In this document: positions 52,203 through 60,701 of the stretch, in pieces
Position numbering within the stretch: position 1 is the first letter of the stretch
Layout: every line of letters begins with the position of its first letter
Assembly (NCBI RefSeq): GCF_022095695.1
Contig: NZ_JAIFZM010000003.1
Location: 124,001-188,000, forward strand
Direction of reading: 5' to 3'
DNA: 64,000 nucleotides
DNA from: Oceanobacillus jordanicus
GTDB taxonomy: Bacteria; Bacillota; Bacilli; Bacillales; Amphibacillaceae
Notes under the pieces: generated by a model
The model's database searches: none
What the model saw: only the letters and a program-made list of their open reading frames with translations
Told to the model about the DNA's origin: nothing
Position numbers and translations under genes: made by a program

Positions 52203-53453
52203 CTATTCTTTTTTTGATAAGGCCAGTGCCTTTTTAAAGTCTTTTAATGAACTTGATTTTCCATACATCAGAACGCCGCCTTTGTATACACGGGCTCCGA
52301 TGATTGCTAGTAACGCGATCGTGCCTACAAGAATGCCAATAGATAGTGCGACTTCCCATATTGGAATATCGAGCATTCCCACTCTTAAGAACATGATCAT
52401 TGGGGAGAAGAATGGGATAAACGACGTAATTTTGATTAATTCTGATTCAGGGGCATTTAGACCAAATATCGCAATAAAGAATGCAATCATGATTAAAAAG
52501 ATCATTGGCATGATTAATTGGTGTACATCTTCTATTCGGCTAACAAGCGAACCGAGCATTGCTGCTAATGTTGCGTAAAGCAAATAGCCTAGAACAAAAA
52601 ATACAATTGCATAAATGTACACAGAGATGGACACATCACCTAACCCAAAGACCGAGAAAAATCCGCCAGTCATATTATCCTGGTTAGCTTGGATCATCGC
52701 GTACCCGACTCCAAGGAATAGGATGACCTGTGTTAACCCTAGAAGCGCAATACCAATTATTTTGGCAAACATATGCGTTACTGGGGGAGCGCTAGACACA
52801 AGAATTTCCATGACGCGTGAAGATTTTTCTGTGGCGACATCTGTAGCGATCATATTTCCATAGGTGATGACAGCCATGTAAAGTAAAAATAACATAACAT
52901 AAACTATCCCTCTTGCCTGACTCAGCTCTTCATCCGTTTTTGCCGACGTATCAAGCGCCTCGGTATTAAAGGTAACCGGTGCTGAAATTTCTGCGAGTGT
53001 CGACTGATCAACACCTTGTTGCTGTGTGGCATAAGCTACTTTTATTTGCTGCATTTGTTGCTGGATAAAGGTTTGATTACCCGAGTCAGAAATATTGTTT
53101 GCATAGTAATTCCCTTCAGGTAACCCGTTTTCATTTAAAGATAAAACGAGTAATGCTTGATACTCTTCATCCTGCACTGCATCTTTCGCAGCTTCCTCTG
53201 TTCCATCAAATAAAGATACATCTATTTCTTCATTTGCCGCCTGTATTCCCTGTTGCAGTGGTTCATAAAGTTCTCCTGACTCATCAATAACTGCAAACTG
53301 GTCATTCTCGCCGTCCGAAAATGCATCAATAATTGTTTGAAAGTTTGTAGCTGCTACAATGAATAAAAGTGTAATCAAGGTACTGATAATAAAAGATTTT
53401 GTTTTGATTCGACTCATATAGGTATGGGACATAATAATCCAGAATTTACTCAT
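52203..53453 (-). CDS. yhaP: ABC-2 type permease YhaP (NatB-like)
   Basis: A 416-residue protein with one N-terminal hydrophobic span (residues 18-40), a large extracytoplasmic domain (to about 175) and six further spans. The sequence VATEKSSRVMEILVSSAPP is the ABC-2 coupling loop. It resembles NatB, which expels Na+ with NatA, though the cargo of YhaQP is not known. The ATG at 53453 overlaps the yhaQ stop (ATGAGTAA), so the pair is coupled; a start 11 codons upstream is not needed. Confidence 0.88.
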   Translation of the reverse strand: MSKFWIIMSHTYMSRIKTKSFIISTLITLLFIVAATNFQTIIDAFSDGENDQFAVIDESGELYEPLQQGIQAANEEIDVSLFDGTEEAAKDAVQDEEYQALLVLSLNENGLPEGNYYANNISDSGNQTFIQQQMQQIKVAYATQQQGVDQSTLAEISAPVTFNTEALDTSAKTDEELSQARGIVYVMLFLLYMAVITYGNMIATDVATEKSSRVMEILVSSAPPVTHMFAKIIGIALLGLTQVILFLGVGYAMIQANQDNMTGGFFSVFGLGDVSISVYIYAIVFFVLGYLLYATLAAMLGSLVSRIEDVHQLIMPMIFLIMIAFFIAIFGLNAPESELIKITSFIPFFSPMIMFLRVGMLDIPIWEVALSIGILVGTIALLAIIGARVYKGGVLMYGKSSSLKDFKKALALSKKE

Positions 53454-54345
53454 AAGAAGCACCAACCTTCTCAATAAATATATCATTCAGAGATGGCTCT
53501 TCTAATTCAAATTTGCGGATAAAGCCTTTTCCTTGAAGAGCAGAGAAGATTGTTTGAGAAACGTCTTCGTTTTCAATTTGAATTGTACAGCCATCCATGT
53601 ATTTTTTGTAGCTGACAACACCAGGATGATCTTTTAGAAAAGCAAAATCCTCATCTCCACGGATTATGAGGTTTTTCCTACCAAAGGAGCGCTTAATATC
53701 CCTTAGAGAACCTTGAACAACTGGTTTCCCTTTATGTAAAATACATAGATGTTCACATAGTTCTTCCACATGTTCCATTCGATGTGATGAGAACACAATC
53801 GAGGTGCCTTTTTCTTTTAAATCAACTACAGCCTCTTTTAACATTTCAACATTGACTGGATCCAGTCCTGAAAAAGGCTCATCTAAGATTAATAATTTGG
53901 GCTTATGAATAATAGCAGAAATAAATTGGATTTTCTGTTGGTTTCCTTTGGAAAGCTCCTCTACTTTTTTATTCATGTACTCTGGAACCTTAAAACGTTC
54001 CAACCAGCTTTCCAGTTCTTTCACAACACCGCTTTTATTCATACCACGTAATTTCCCCAAATAAATAAGCTGTTCTTTAACTGTTAGCTTTGGATATAGC
54101 CCCCTTTCTTCGGGAAGATACCCAATAAGATGGCTTTTACCATAATTAATTCTTTCCCCATTCCAAGAGATTTCACCATCGGTCCGATCAAGCAAACCAA
54201 GGATCATTCGGAAGGTTGTTGTCTTACCTGCTCCATTTCCCCCTAAAAATCCAAACATTTCACTTTCCGGAATTTCTAAAGAAAGGTTATCCACAGCTTT
54301 ATGACTGCCAAACTGTTTTGTTACATTTTTTAATACAAGTGTCAC
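53446..54345 (-). CDS. yhaQ: ABC transporter ATPase YhaQ (NatA-like)
   Basis: A 299-residue ATPase with Walker A GGNGAGKTT at residues 35-43, the signature VEELSKGNQQKIQFISA, Walker B LLILDEPFSGLDP and SSHRMEHVEEL. It energises YhaP. The start is GTG at 54345 after GAGGGGG. Transcription probably starts at the promoter and palindromic operator 92-142 bases upstream, suggesting that a local or distant repressor controls the pair. Confidence 0.9.
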   Translation of the reverse strand: MTLVLKNVTKQFGSHKAVDNLSLEIPESEMFGFLGGNGAGKTTTFRMILGLLDRTDGEISWNGERINYGKSHLIGYLPEERGLYPKLTVKEQLIYLGKLRGMNKSGVVKELESWLERFKVPEYMNKKVEELSKGNQQKIQFISAIIHKPKLLILDEPFSGLDPVNVEMLKEAVVDLKEKGTSIVFSSHRMEHVEELCEHLCILHKGKPVVQGSLRDIKRSFGRKNLIIRGDEDFAFLKDHPGVVSYKKYMDGCTIQIENEDVSQTIFSALQGKGFIRKFELEEPSLNDIFIEKVGASYE

Positions 54346-54436
54346 CTTTCATTCCCCCTCTACTAAGTAGTACGTATTTTCCACTGTTTTGTTTCAATGT
54401 TTTTTTTGCAATAATCATAATGACAAATACATCGCA

Positions 54437-54487
54437 ACACGATATATCGTACATCGATATAATAGCATATACGGGTTACCTTGGCAA
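54437..54487 (-). promoter_or_regulatory. Promoter and operator of yhaQ-yhaP
   Basis: On the minus strand TTGCCA (54487-54482), 17 bases, then TATTAT (54464-54459) preceded by TGC. Just below the -10 is the perfect palindrome ACGATATATCGT (54450-54439), preceded by ATCGAT, in a position to block transcription. The regulator is not recognised. The remainder of the 363-base space to yhzD holds A/T-rich DNA with no other clear feature. Confidence 0.6.
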
Positions 54488-54708
54488 CTGCTATTTTCAT
54501 TTCCCCCTCTTTTAAAGAAACATTGATTTTATATGCTTAGTGAAAGATATGTATAGTCGTGCTAATAACCCTATTCCTATACTCTTTTCTTACGTCGTTC
54601 ATTTATCGAGTTCAATACCTTTTGTTATCCTATGTGCAAAAAAGGATTTTTAGGGTATATACAGAATATAAGTAAAAGACGTTCAATACATAGGGAGGGA
54701 CTTAAAAA

Positions 54709-54894
54709 ATGCGTACTTATGCTTTAACTGTATTTGATGATTCCGGTGAGAAACTGTTAGATGAATCCTTTACCGCTCCAACTGACGATGAAGCAAAAAC
54801 TGTTGGGCAGGCAAGATTAGAGGAAGCCGGCTTCCAGGGACACACCCACCGATGTGTCACACCAGAAGCAAAGCTAATTCTATTTCACCGATAA
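54709..54894 (+). CDS. yhzD: YhzD-like small protein (61 aa)
   Basis: The product MRTYALTVFDDSGEKLLDES has a conserved-looking end THRCVTPEAKLILFHR and is the type and length of B. subtilis YhzD, which lies in the same area. AGGGAGGG precedes the ATG at 54709 and a terminator follows. No function is known; a small mixed alpha/beta fold is likely. Confidence 0.75.
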   Translation: MRTYALTVFDDSGEKLLDESFTAPTDDEAKTVGQARLEEAGFQGHTHRCVTPEAKLILFHR

Positions 54895-54915
54895 AGTTTC
54901 CACATTATTGTAATA

Positions 54916-54942
54916 AGACCAACGGTTCCAGACTGTTGGTCT
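54916..54942 (+). terminator. Terminator of yhzD
   Basis: AGACCAACGGT (54916-54926) and ACTGTTGGTCT (54932-54942), one wobble, then TTATTTTCC. It abuts the end of the convergent yhaR. Confidence 0.85.
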
Positions 54943-55716
54943 TTATTTTCCTTTAAAAACAGGTTTTCTTTTCTCTAAGAAGGCTCGCACACCTTCTTGA
55001 TGATCTTGTGTTTGCCTTAGTTCCCACTGTGCTTGTTGTTCATCAGATAAAAAGGAGGCAAGACTTTCTTTTTCACGTGAATGATATAGCTCTTTTGTCT
55101 TTAGCATAGCAATAAGCGGTGATTTTAGTAGTTTTTCCGCCAGACCTTTTGCTGTAACGATCGCTTCCTCATCTGACAACATATCAACTAAACCTATCTC
55201 CTTTGCTTGCTGTCCGTCAATTTGTTGCATCCCCCAAGTAAATTGTTTCGCTCTTTGAATTCCAATTCGTTGCTGTAAAAAGAAATGACCGCCTCCATCT
55301 GGCAGCAACCCTATACCGAGAAAGAGCATGCCTAATTTTGCATCTCGCTCTGCGATGACATAGTCAGCCGTTAGCGCAATACTAAGTCCTAAGCCAGCAG
55401 CAGCTCCATGTATAGCAGAAATAACGATCTTAGGCATCGTATATAACTCCATCACTAATTCTTTAATGGTTCCCATGACCCCATCAAAATACACCTTATC
55501 TGAAAAATCTTCCATCATACGAATATCTCCACCAGAACAGAAAGCGCTTCCTTTTCCAGATAAAACAACCACCTTCGCTTTACTATTCTTAGTATGCTTA
55601 ACTGTTTCCACAAGCTCCTCCAACATCTCTTTATTTAAAGCGTTGTATTTTGCTGCACGGTCTAAGGAGATATGAGTAATATCGCCCTTTTCCTCCATTA
55701 CTACATACTTCATCAT
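54943..55716 (-). CDS. yhaR: Enoyl-CoA hydratase/isomerase family protein (YhaR)
   Basis: A 257-residue crotonase-fold protein with the oxyanion-hole loops GSAFCSGGDIRMM and GAAAGLGLSIALTADYVIA. In GIGLLPDGGGHFFLQQRIG the usual second catalytic glutamate region reads LPDGGG, Asp in place of the more common Glu, so the reaction could be hydration or isomerisation of an enoyl-CoA. The ATG at 55716 follows AAAAGGGG. A start 13 codons upstream has no site. Its place between yhaQ and yheA is as in B. subtilis. Confidence 0.88.
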   Translation of the reverse strand: MMKYVVMEEKGDITHISLDRAAKYNALNKEMLEELVETVKHTKNSKAKVVVLSGKGSAFCSGGDIRMMEDFSDKVYFDGVMGTIKELVMELYTMPKIVISAIHGAAAGLGLSIALTADYVIAERDAKLGMLFLGIGLLPDGGGHFFLQQRIGIQRAKQFTWGMQQIDGQQAKEIGLVDMLSDEEAIVTAKGLAEKLLKSPLIAMLKTKELYHSREKESLASFLSDEQQAQWELRQTQDHQEGVRAFLEKRKPVFKGK

Positions 55717-55885
55717 TCCATCCCCTTTTAAAAGTCTTTCTATCTCCTTCGCCATGCAGAGGTGAACTTCCTGCCTCCCCCATTAGAAAAACTCACATTT
55801 ACTATACTTTAGCTTCTATGTGCGTTTTTATTGCTTCGGCCTTAATGTTTTTCATTGCTTACTTGATAAAATTTTTACGTAAAAA

Positions 55886-55907
55886 AAGCCCACAAAATTG
55901 TGGGCTT
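55886..55907 (-). terminator. Terminator of yheA
   Basis: AAGCCCACA and TGTGGGCTT form a perfect 9-bp stem with a four-base loop; on the minus strand seven T's follow. Confidence 0.88.
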
Positions 55908-55922
55908 GATACCAATATAAAA

Positions 55923-56282
55923 TTATTGTTGCGTATCTTCAGGCGCGCCATATAATTCTTCTAATGGCTTCGTAATGATGCGACTTACATCATTAATTAC
56001 CGTATTTAATCGTTGTTCTTCTTCCATTAATTTAGAGATGTCTTCATGCTGTTGGACAAGCTCAACAACCTGACGAGCTTTCTCAACTTCTTCCTCTGTA
56101 ATTTCCTGACCTTGCATTTGTTTTTCTTGTAAAGCCATTTGAGTATCACGGAAATTATCGAACATTTGCTTTGCAGTTGCATCATTCATTACTGCATCAT
56201 ATGCAAGTTTTAAGCTCTTAAATTCTTCACTTTCACGTATCGCTTTTTCTAAGTCATACGCACTGTCATAAATGTTAGGCAA
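55923..56282 (-). CDS. yheA: YlbF/YmcA-family protein YheA
   Basis: A 119-residue all-helical protein: NIYDSAYDLEKAIRESEEFK, KQMFDNFRDTQMALQEKQMQ and VQQHEDISKLMEEEQRLN match the YlbF/YmcA superfamily and YheA of B. subtilis closely. YlbF and YmcA act with YaaT on RNase Y; the role of YheA is not established. The start is TTG with GGAGGAGG upstream. Confidence 0.9.
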   Translation of the reverse strand: MPNIYDSAYDLEKAIRESEEFKSLKLAYDAVMNDATAKQMFDNFRDTQMALQEKQMQGQEITEEEVEKARQVVELVQQHEDISKLMEEEQRLNTVINDVSRIITKPLEELYGAPEDTQQ

Positions 56283-56439
56283 ATTAAATCCTCCTCCGAT
56301 TTTCTTACTCTACCTACTATAACAAACGATTAGTTTCATGTATAGCGATAGAAAGATGAGGCAAAAATCCAATAATTTATTTTTTAATCATGTTATCATT
56401 GCTATAATTATAACAAGGTCATGAGAAAGAGGTTTTCAT

Positions 56440-57339
56440 ATGTTAGAGCAGCTACAAAACATTTTTCCATCCATTATTTTTCACCAAAATTTAAACAAAA
56501 AAGAAGCTCATGAAGAAAACTACAGGTGGTTTCGGTTCGAACAAGATCAAGTGATTGGCATACTGAAGGAGGAGCTGTCAGGTAGGGACCTCACTCTTCT
56601 GTCGGCATTTCTCACACCATACCAAGCAAGTTTTCCCGCGCTTACAGAGGCCGAAAAAAAATGGAGAAATATAATTGAAACAGATGACGCATCTGGCAAT
56701 GTCACGGCCTGCCCTTTTCGCTTTGTTTATTTCTCTATTAGAGAAGATCAAATAGATCCTCAATCATTTAAAGAATCGCTCTATGAATTTTTCTCTTCTC
56801 CTGTGCCGATACTTTGGGAGAACGAGCAGGAAGGAATTATCATTGAAGAGAAAGCTGTGAATGATGATGAAAGCATTTCATATGAACAGATTATTGATGT
56901 CCTCATGAGCGATTTGTATGTCAATATTCACTTTTTTGCTGGACCTTATACACAACAATTAACCAATACGGGAGAACATTATAGCTCGATACTTTCAAGT
57001 GCACGTACAGCTTTCACATACTCAGACAAGTCTGTGTTATCCTTCTCTGAATCCATCCCATTTTTATTGGTTGATCAAACAAACGAAAGCTTTCGTAAAG
57101 AGCTCTCGAATGCAATTCTACAAGAATTTTCAGATGATGAAGACATTCTCCAAACAATTGAAACCTTTATTCAGTGTAATCTAAATGTCTCTGTTGCTGC
57201 TAAAACGCTATATATGCACCGCAACAGCCTGCAGTATCGTTTGGATAAATTCATAGAAAAAACCGGCATTGATATTCGTGATTTTCGAGAAGCAATGGCT
57301 GTTTATATTGCATTACTGGCAAACATGCACAAAGGATAA
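56440..57339 (+). CDS. PucR/CdaR-like transcriptional regulator beside msmX
   Basis: A 299-residue protein whose C-terminus (about residues 243-292) is the PucR-type helix-turn-helix: FIQCNLNVSVAAKTLYMHRN then SLQYRLDKFIEKTGIDIRDF. The N-terminal 230 residues are not a recognised ligand domain. Genes of this kind often stand next to the shared sugar-transport ATPase msmX in Bacillaceae, so control of carbohydrate uptake is a fair inference. AAAGAGG precedes the ATG. Its last codons form one arm of the terminator. Confidence 0.8.
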   Translation: MLEQLQNIFPSIIFHQNLNKKEAHEENYRWFRFEQDQVIGILKEELSGRDLTLLSAFLTPYQASFPALTEAEKKWRNIIETDDASGNVTACPFRFVYFSIREDQIDPQSFKESLYEFFSSPVPILWENEQEGIIIEEKAVNDDESISYEQIIDVLMSDLYVNIHFFAGPYTQQLTNTGEHYSSILSSARTAFTYSDKSVLSFSESIPFLLVDQTNESFRKELSNAILQEFSDDEDILQTIETFIQCNLNVSVAAKTLYMHRNSLQYRLDKFIEKTGIDIRDFREAMAVYIALLANMHKG

Positions 57340-57362
57340 TTAGATCTTTGTGCATGTTTGCC
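57318..57362 (+). terminator. 17-bp perfect hairpin at the end of the PucR-like gene
   Basis: GGCAAACATGCACAAAG (57318-57334) pairs exactly with CTTTGTGCATGTTTGCC (57346-57362), with ATTTTC after it. The 5' arm includes the last codons of the gene, separating it from msmX. Confidence 0.85.
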
Positions 57363-57363
57363 A

Positions 57364-57413
57364 TTTTCATTCGGACAGACTTTTTCTATAATAAAGATAA
57401 TAAAGCGTTTTCA
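57364..57413 (+). promoter_or_regulatory. msmX promoter with a cre-like site
   Basis: TTTTCA (57364-57369), 17 bases, TATAAT (57387-57392). Then ATAAAGCGTTTTCA at 57400-57413 resembles the CcpA site TGAAAGCGTTTTCA with two mismatches at the left edge. A site there could give carbon catabolite control; this is tentative. Confidence 0.4.
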
Positions 57414-57432
57414 AAAAATGGAGGGGAAGAGA

Positions 57433-58533
57433 ATGGCTGAATTAAAACTAGAACACATTCAAAAGTCATACGATAAAAAAGTGGTAGCAGTAGAGGATTT
57501 TAATCTACATATAAAAGACAAGGAATTTATCGTCTTTGTTGGACCATCAGGTTGCGGTAAGTCTACAACCCTTCGTATGATCGCTGGGCTTGAAGAAATA
57601 ACAGATGGTTCTCTATTTATTAATGAAAAGAAAATGAATGATGTGGCTCCAAAAGACAGGGATATTGCAATGGTATTCCAGAACTATGCACTTTACCCAC
57701 ATATGAACGTATATGACAACATGGCTTTCGGCTTGAAACTTCGTAAATTTAAAAAAGATGAAATTGAAAAGCGTGTTAAAAACGCAGCAAAAATTCTAGG
57801 CTTAGAAGCATATCTCGATCGTAAGCCAAAAGCTCTATCAGGTGGTCAGCGCCAACGTGTGGCACTTGGTCGTGCAATTGTGCGTGATGCTAAAGTCTTC
57901 CTTATGGATGAGCCTTTATCAAACCTTGATGCTAAATTACGTGTACAAATGCGTGCTGAAATTCAAAAATTGCATCAGCGTCTGCAAACAACTACAATAT
58001 ATGTAACGCATGACCAAACAGAAGCAATGACGATGGCGACAAGACTTGTTGTAATGAAAGATGGTATTATCCAGCAAGTCGGGGCTCCAAAAGATGTTTA
58101 TGACAATCCGGAAAATGTTTTCGTTGGTGGCTTTATTGGCTCACCTTCTATGAACTTCTTCTCAGGTAAACTAACTGAAACTGAGTTTCAAATGGGTGAT
58201 GTAAAAATAAAAATACCTGAAGGAAAGTTGAAAGGTTTACGTGACCAAAAATACATTGGCAAGGATATTATCCTTGGTGTGCGTCCTGAAGATATTCATG
58301 ATGAACCTATTTTCATCTCATCAACTCCCGGAAGCAAAATTAACGCGACTATCGATGTAGCCGAACTTATGGGTGCAGAATCCTACTTATACTCTAAAGT
58401 AGCTGATCAGGATTTCGTTGCCCGAGTTGACTCCCGTACAGACATACAAGGCGGTCAAGAGATGGAATTGGCATTTGATATGAACAGTGCTCATTTCTTT
58501 GATGCCGATAGTGAAGCAAGAATTAAATTATAA
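57433..58533 (+). CDS. msmX: Sugar ABC transporter ATPase (MsmX/UgpC type)
   Basis: A 366-residue MalK-family ATPase: Walker A GPSGCGKST at residues 37-45, LSGGQRQRVALGRAIVRD, LMDEPLSNLDAKLR, THDQTEAMTMATR and a C-terminal regulatory TOBE domain with ILGVRPEDIHDEP. MsmX is the shared ATPase for several oligosaccharide importers in B. subtilis, which agrees with the absence of permease genes here. The ATG at 57433 has GGAGGGG before it and gives the family length; the longer frame from 57358 begins within the terminator. Confidence 0.93.
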   Translation: MAELKLEHIQKSYDKKVVAVEDFNLHIKDKEFIVFVGPSGCGKSTTLRMIAGLEEITDGSLFINEKKMNDVAPKDRDIAMVFQNYALYPHMNVYDNMAFGLKLRKFKKDEIEKRVKNAAKILGLEAYLDRKPKALSGGQRQRVALGRAIVRDAKVFLMDEPLSNLDAKLRVQMRAEIQKLHQRLQTTTIYVTHDQTEAMTMATRLVVMKDGIIQQVGAPKDVYDNPENVFVGGFIGSPSMNFFSGKLTETEFQMGDVKIKIPEGKLKGLRDQKYIGKDIILGVRPEDIHDEPIFISSTPGSKINATIDVAELMGAESYLYSKVADQDFVARVDSRTDIQGGQEMELAFDMNSAHFFDADSEARIKL

Positions 58534-58541
58534 TACGTAGG

Positions 58542-58568
58542 ACAGGGTGCAGCAGGTCTGCTCCCTGT
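58542..58568 (+). terminator. Terminator of msmX
   Basis: ACAGGG and CCCTGT enclose GCAG/CTGC, then TTTT. Confidence 0.85.
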
Positions 58569-58585
58569 TTTTAGTACAAATTAAA

Positions 58586-58610
58586 GAGGGAAAAGCAGCG
58601 CTTTTCCCTC
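58586..58610 (-). terminator. Terminator of sspB
   Basis: GAGGGAAAAGC and GCTTTTCCCTC are a perfect 11-bp stem with a three-base loop, followed on the minus strand by TTTAATTTG. Confidence 0.8.
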
Positions 58611-58622
58611 ATACCATTCATA

Positions 58623-58826
58623 TTAAAATTGTTGTCCATTCATTTGTTGTTGAGCAGTTTGTACAAGACGCTTGGTGATTTCTCCACCAACTGAACCGTT
58701 AGCACGTGAAGTTGTATCTGCACCTAAGTTAACGCCAAATTCTTGAGCAATCTCAGTTTTCATTTGATCTAGTGCTTGTTGTACACCAGGTACAAGCAAT
58801 TGGTTTGAATTGTTGTTGTTAGCCAT
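58623..58826 (-). CDS. sspB: Alpha/beta-type small acid-soluble spore protein
   Basis: A 67-residue [24 protein letters not shown] contains the GPR protease site in TEIAQEFGV, and the second conserved block is [19 protein letters not shown]. It coats spore DNA and protects it from UV and heat, then is degraded on germination. AGGAGGTG precedes the ATG. Which of the alpha/beta paralogues it equals cannot be told, so the symbol is a family label. Read in the forespore by analogy. Confidence 0.93.
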   Translation of the reverse strand: MANNNNSNQLLVPGVQQALDQMKTEIAQEFGVNLGADTTSRANGSVGGEITKRLVQTAQQQMNGQQF

Positions 58827-58936
58827 TGTTTATCACCTCCTGTAATTATAGTGTGAGCAGATTTGCCTAACTTATTACTTCTTTTAATTGGTAAATTGTA
58901 GTGTAGTTTCCACTTACGTTATGAATGCTATTTAAA

Positions 58937-58964
58937 AAACCCTAATGCCTCGGCATTAGGGTTT
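58937..58964 (-). terminator. Terminator of fumC
   Basis: AAACCCTAATGCC and GGCATTAGGGTTT form a perfect 13-bp stem; on the minus strand T's follow. Confidence 0.9.
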
Positions 58965-58980
58965 ATCGTCTCTATTTAGC

Positions 58981-60366
58981 TTATCTTGGTCCAGTCATAT
59001 CGGCTGGGTTTACATACTTATCAAATTCTTCTTCAGTCAGCAATCCGGAAGCAACTGCCGTTTCTTTTAACGTGGCATTATCTGCAAAAGCTTTTTTAGC
59101 AATTTTAGCAGCATTTTCATACCCAATATGCGGATTTAGTGCCGTAACTAGCATTAGTGAATCATTTAGATATTTTGCTATTTCCTCTTCATTTGCTTCA
59201 ATTCCACTAGCACATCTCTCATCAAAAGAAAGAATACTGTCTGCTAAAAGCTGGCAGGATTGTAGAAAGTTATAGGCAATAACTGGCTTAAATACATTTA
59301 ACTCAAAATTCCCCTGACTTGCTGCAAATCCTATTGTAGCATCATTCCCCATTACTTGTGCAGCAACCATTGTTACAGCTTCGCTTTGTGTAGGATTTAC
59401 TTTACCAGGCATAATGGAGCTTCCTGGTTCGTTTGCAGGAATTGTAATCTCACCAATTCCACAGCGCGGTCCACTTGCAAGCCAGCGTACATCATTAGCG
59501 ATTTTCATGATATCAGCCGCAAGTGCTTTTAGGGCACCGTGTGCATATACGGTTTCATCATGACTTGTAAGCGCATGAAACTTATTTGGCGCTGAAATAA
59601 AATCTTTCCCGGTGAATTGATTAATTTTTTCACAAACACGCTGAGAAAATTCAGGATGGGCATTCAGTCCCGTCCCGACAGCAGTTCCACCTATTGCAAG
59701 TTCCTTTAAATAGGTTGTACTTTCTTCAATCATTCGTTCCGATTTCTCAAGCATACGATGCCATCCACTAATTTCCTGACCAAGTGTTAATGGTGTTGCA
59801 TCCTGAAGATGTGTGCGGCCAATTTTAACGATATCATGGAATCGTTCCATTTTTTCCTTCAGTGTCGATTTAAGCTGTTTTACAGCTGGTAACACAGTAT
59901 CCTCCATTTTTAGGACAGATGCAATATGCATGGCTGTAGGATATGTATCATTCGAGCTTTGTGATTTATTTACATCATCGTTAGGATGCAAGACAAGGTC
60001 ACTATTTTTTTCTTTTAACCATTTGTTCCCCACGAAGGCAATAACTTCATTGACGTTCATATTTGATTGCGTTCCACTTCCTGTCTGCCAAACTACAAGT
60101 GGAAAATGATCATTAAGATTGCCGTCTACTACTTCTTGTGCTGCATAAGCAATTGCCTCAGCTTTTTCCTTTTCCATTAAACCAAGGTCATGGTTGGCCT
60201 TAGCTGCACTCATTTTTAATATAGCAAACGCTTTAACGATTTCAGTTGGCATTTTCTCATTTCCAATAGGAAAGTTTTGCTTGCTTCGTTGTGTTTGAGC
60301 ACCCCAGAACTTATCAGCTGGTACATTTATTTCGCCAATAGTATCTTTTTCTATACGATAATCCAT
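58981..60366 (-). CDS. fumC: Fumarate hydratase class II (FumC)
   Basis: A 461-residue enzyme of the citric acid cycle that converts fumarate to malate. [31 protein letters not shown], the flexible loop signature [16 protein letters not shown] and the C-terminal [17 protein letters not shown] are all present at usual spacing. GGGGAGGAAG precedes the ATG. It is a single-gene unit with its own terminator. Confidence 0.96.
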   Translation of the reverse strand: MDYRIEKDTIGEINVPADKFWGAQTQRSKQNFPIGNEKMPTEIVKAFAILKMSAAKANHDLGLMEKEKAEAIAYAAQEVVDGNLNDHFPLVVWQTGSGTQSNMNVNEVIAFVGNKWLKEKNSDLVLHPNDDVNKSQSSNDTYPTAMHIASVLKMEDTVLPAVKQLKSTLKEKMERFHDIVKIGRTHLQDATPLTLGQEISGWHRMLEKSERMIEESTTYLKELAIGGTAVGTGLNAHPEFSQRVCEKINQFTGKDFISAPNKFHALTSHDETVYAHGALKALAADIMKIANDVRWLASGPRCGIGEITIPANEPGSSIMPGKVNPTQSEAVTMVAAQVMGNDATIGFAASQGNFELNVFKPVIAYNFLQSCQLLADSILSFDERCASGIEANEEEIAKYLNDSLMLVTALNPHIGYENAAKIAKKAFADNATLKETAVASGLLTEEEFDKYVNPADMTGPR

Positions 60367-60545
60367 GTTTATTCTTCCTCCCCTATGTATGCATCAATCA
60401 ATTCATCTTTCCTCCATTGTACCAAATTTTCAGAAGAAAAAAAGCGTTAACAAATAGGTGAGACGCGAAAATATACTAAAACAGGTTCCCTTTTTCGTTC
60501 GTTTTCTTTTATACTGATTATAAAGACAATGATAAAACAAGCTAA

Positions 60546-60660
60546 TTTATCCCGGTGAAACAGTGATATTTAAGTGGGAGTAAACGGAAGCTAACATCCC
60601 GATTCGTTCAACTAACAATCAGTGGGAAATGAAAACCCACTGATTGAAGTTTCACTTTAT
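60546..60660 (-). repeat. Structured interspersed repeat, copy 6 (internally deleted, subfamily B)
   Basis: A 115-bp copy with ATAAA at both ends (minus strand 60660-60656 and 60550-60546). Hairpin 1 is intact: CAATCAGTGGG pairs with CCCACTGATTG. The segment that carries the 3' arm of the long-range stem, about 40 bases, is missing, and GTTTCAC joins directly to CGGG. It lies in the 335-base space between the divergent fumC and PLC-like genes, which holds nothing else recognised. Confidence 0.85.
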
Positions 60661-60701
60661 TGGAAGTATCTAAACTAAATCGGTAAAAAGGGAGTTTTTG
60701 T

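Noticed and set aside
58827-58900. SigG promoter for the SASP gene
   Set aside because: Only loose matches to the -35 and -10 of SigG were found, not enough to place it, although forespore expression is expected.
881-60660. The ATAAA-bounded repeats as CRISPR units or tRNA-like genes
   Set aside because: They are dispersed single copies of 115-159 bp in both orientations, not an array, and show no cloverleaf or spacer structure.
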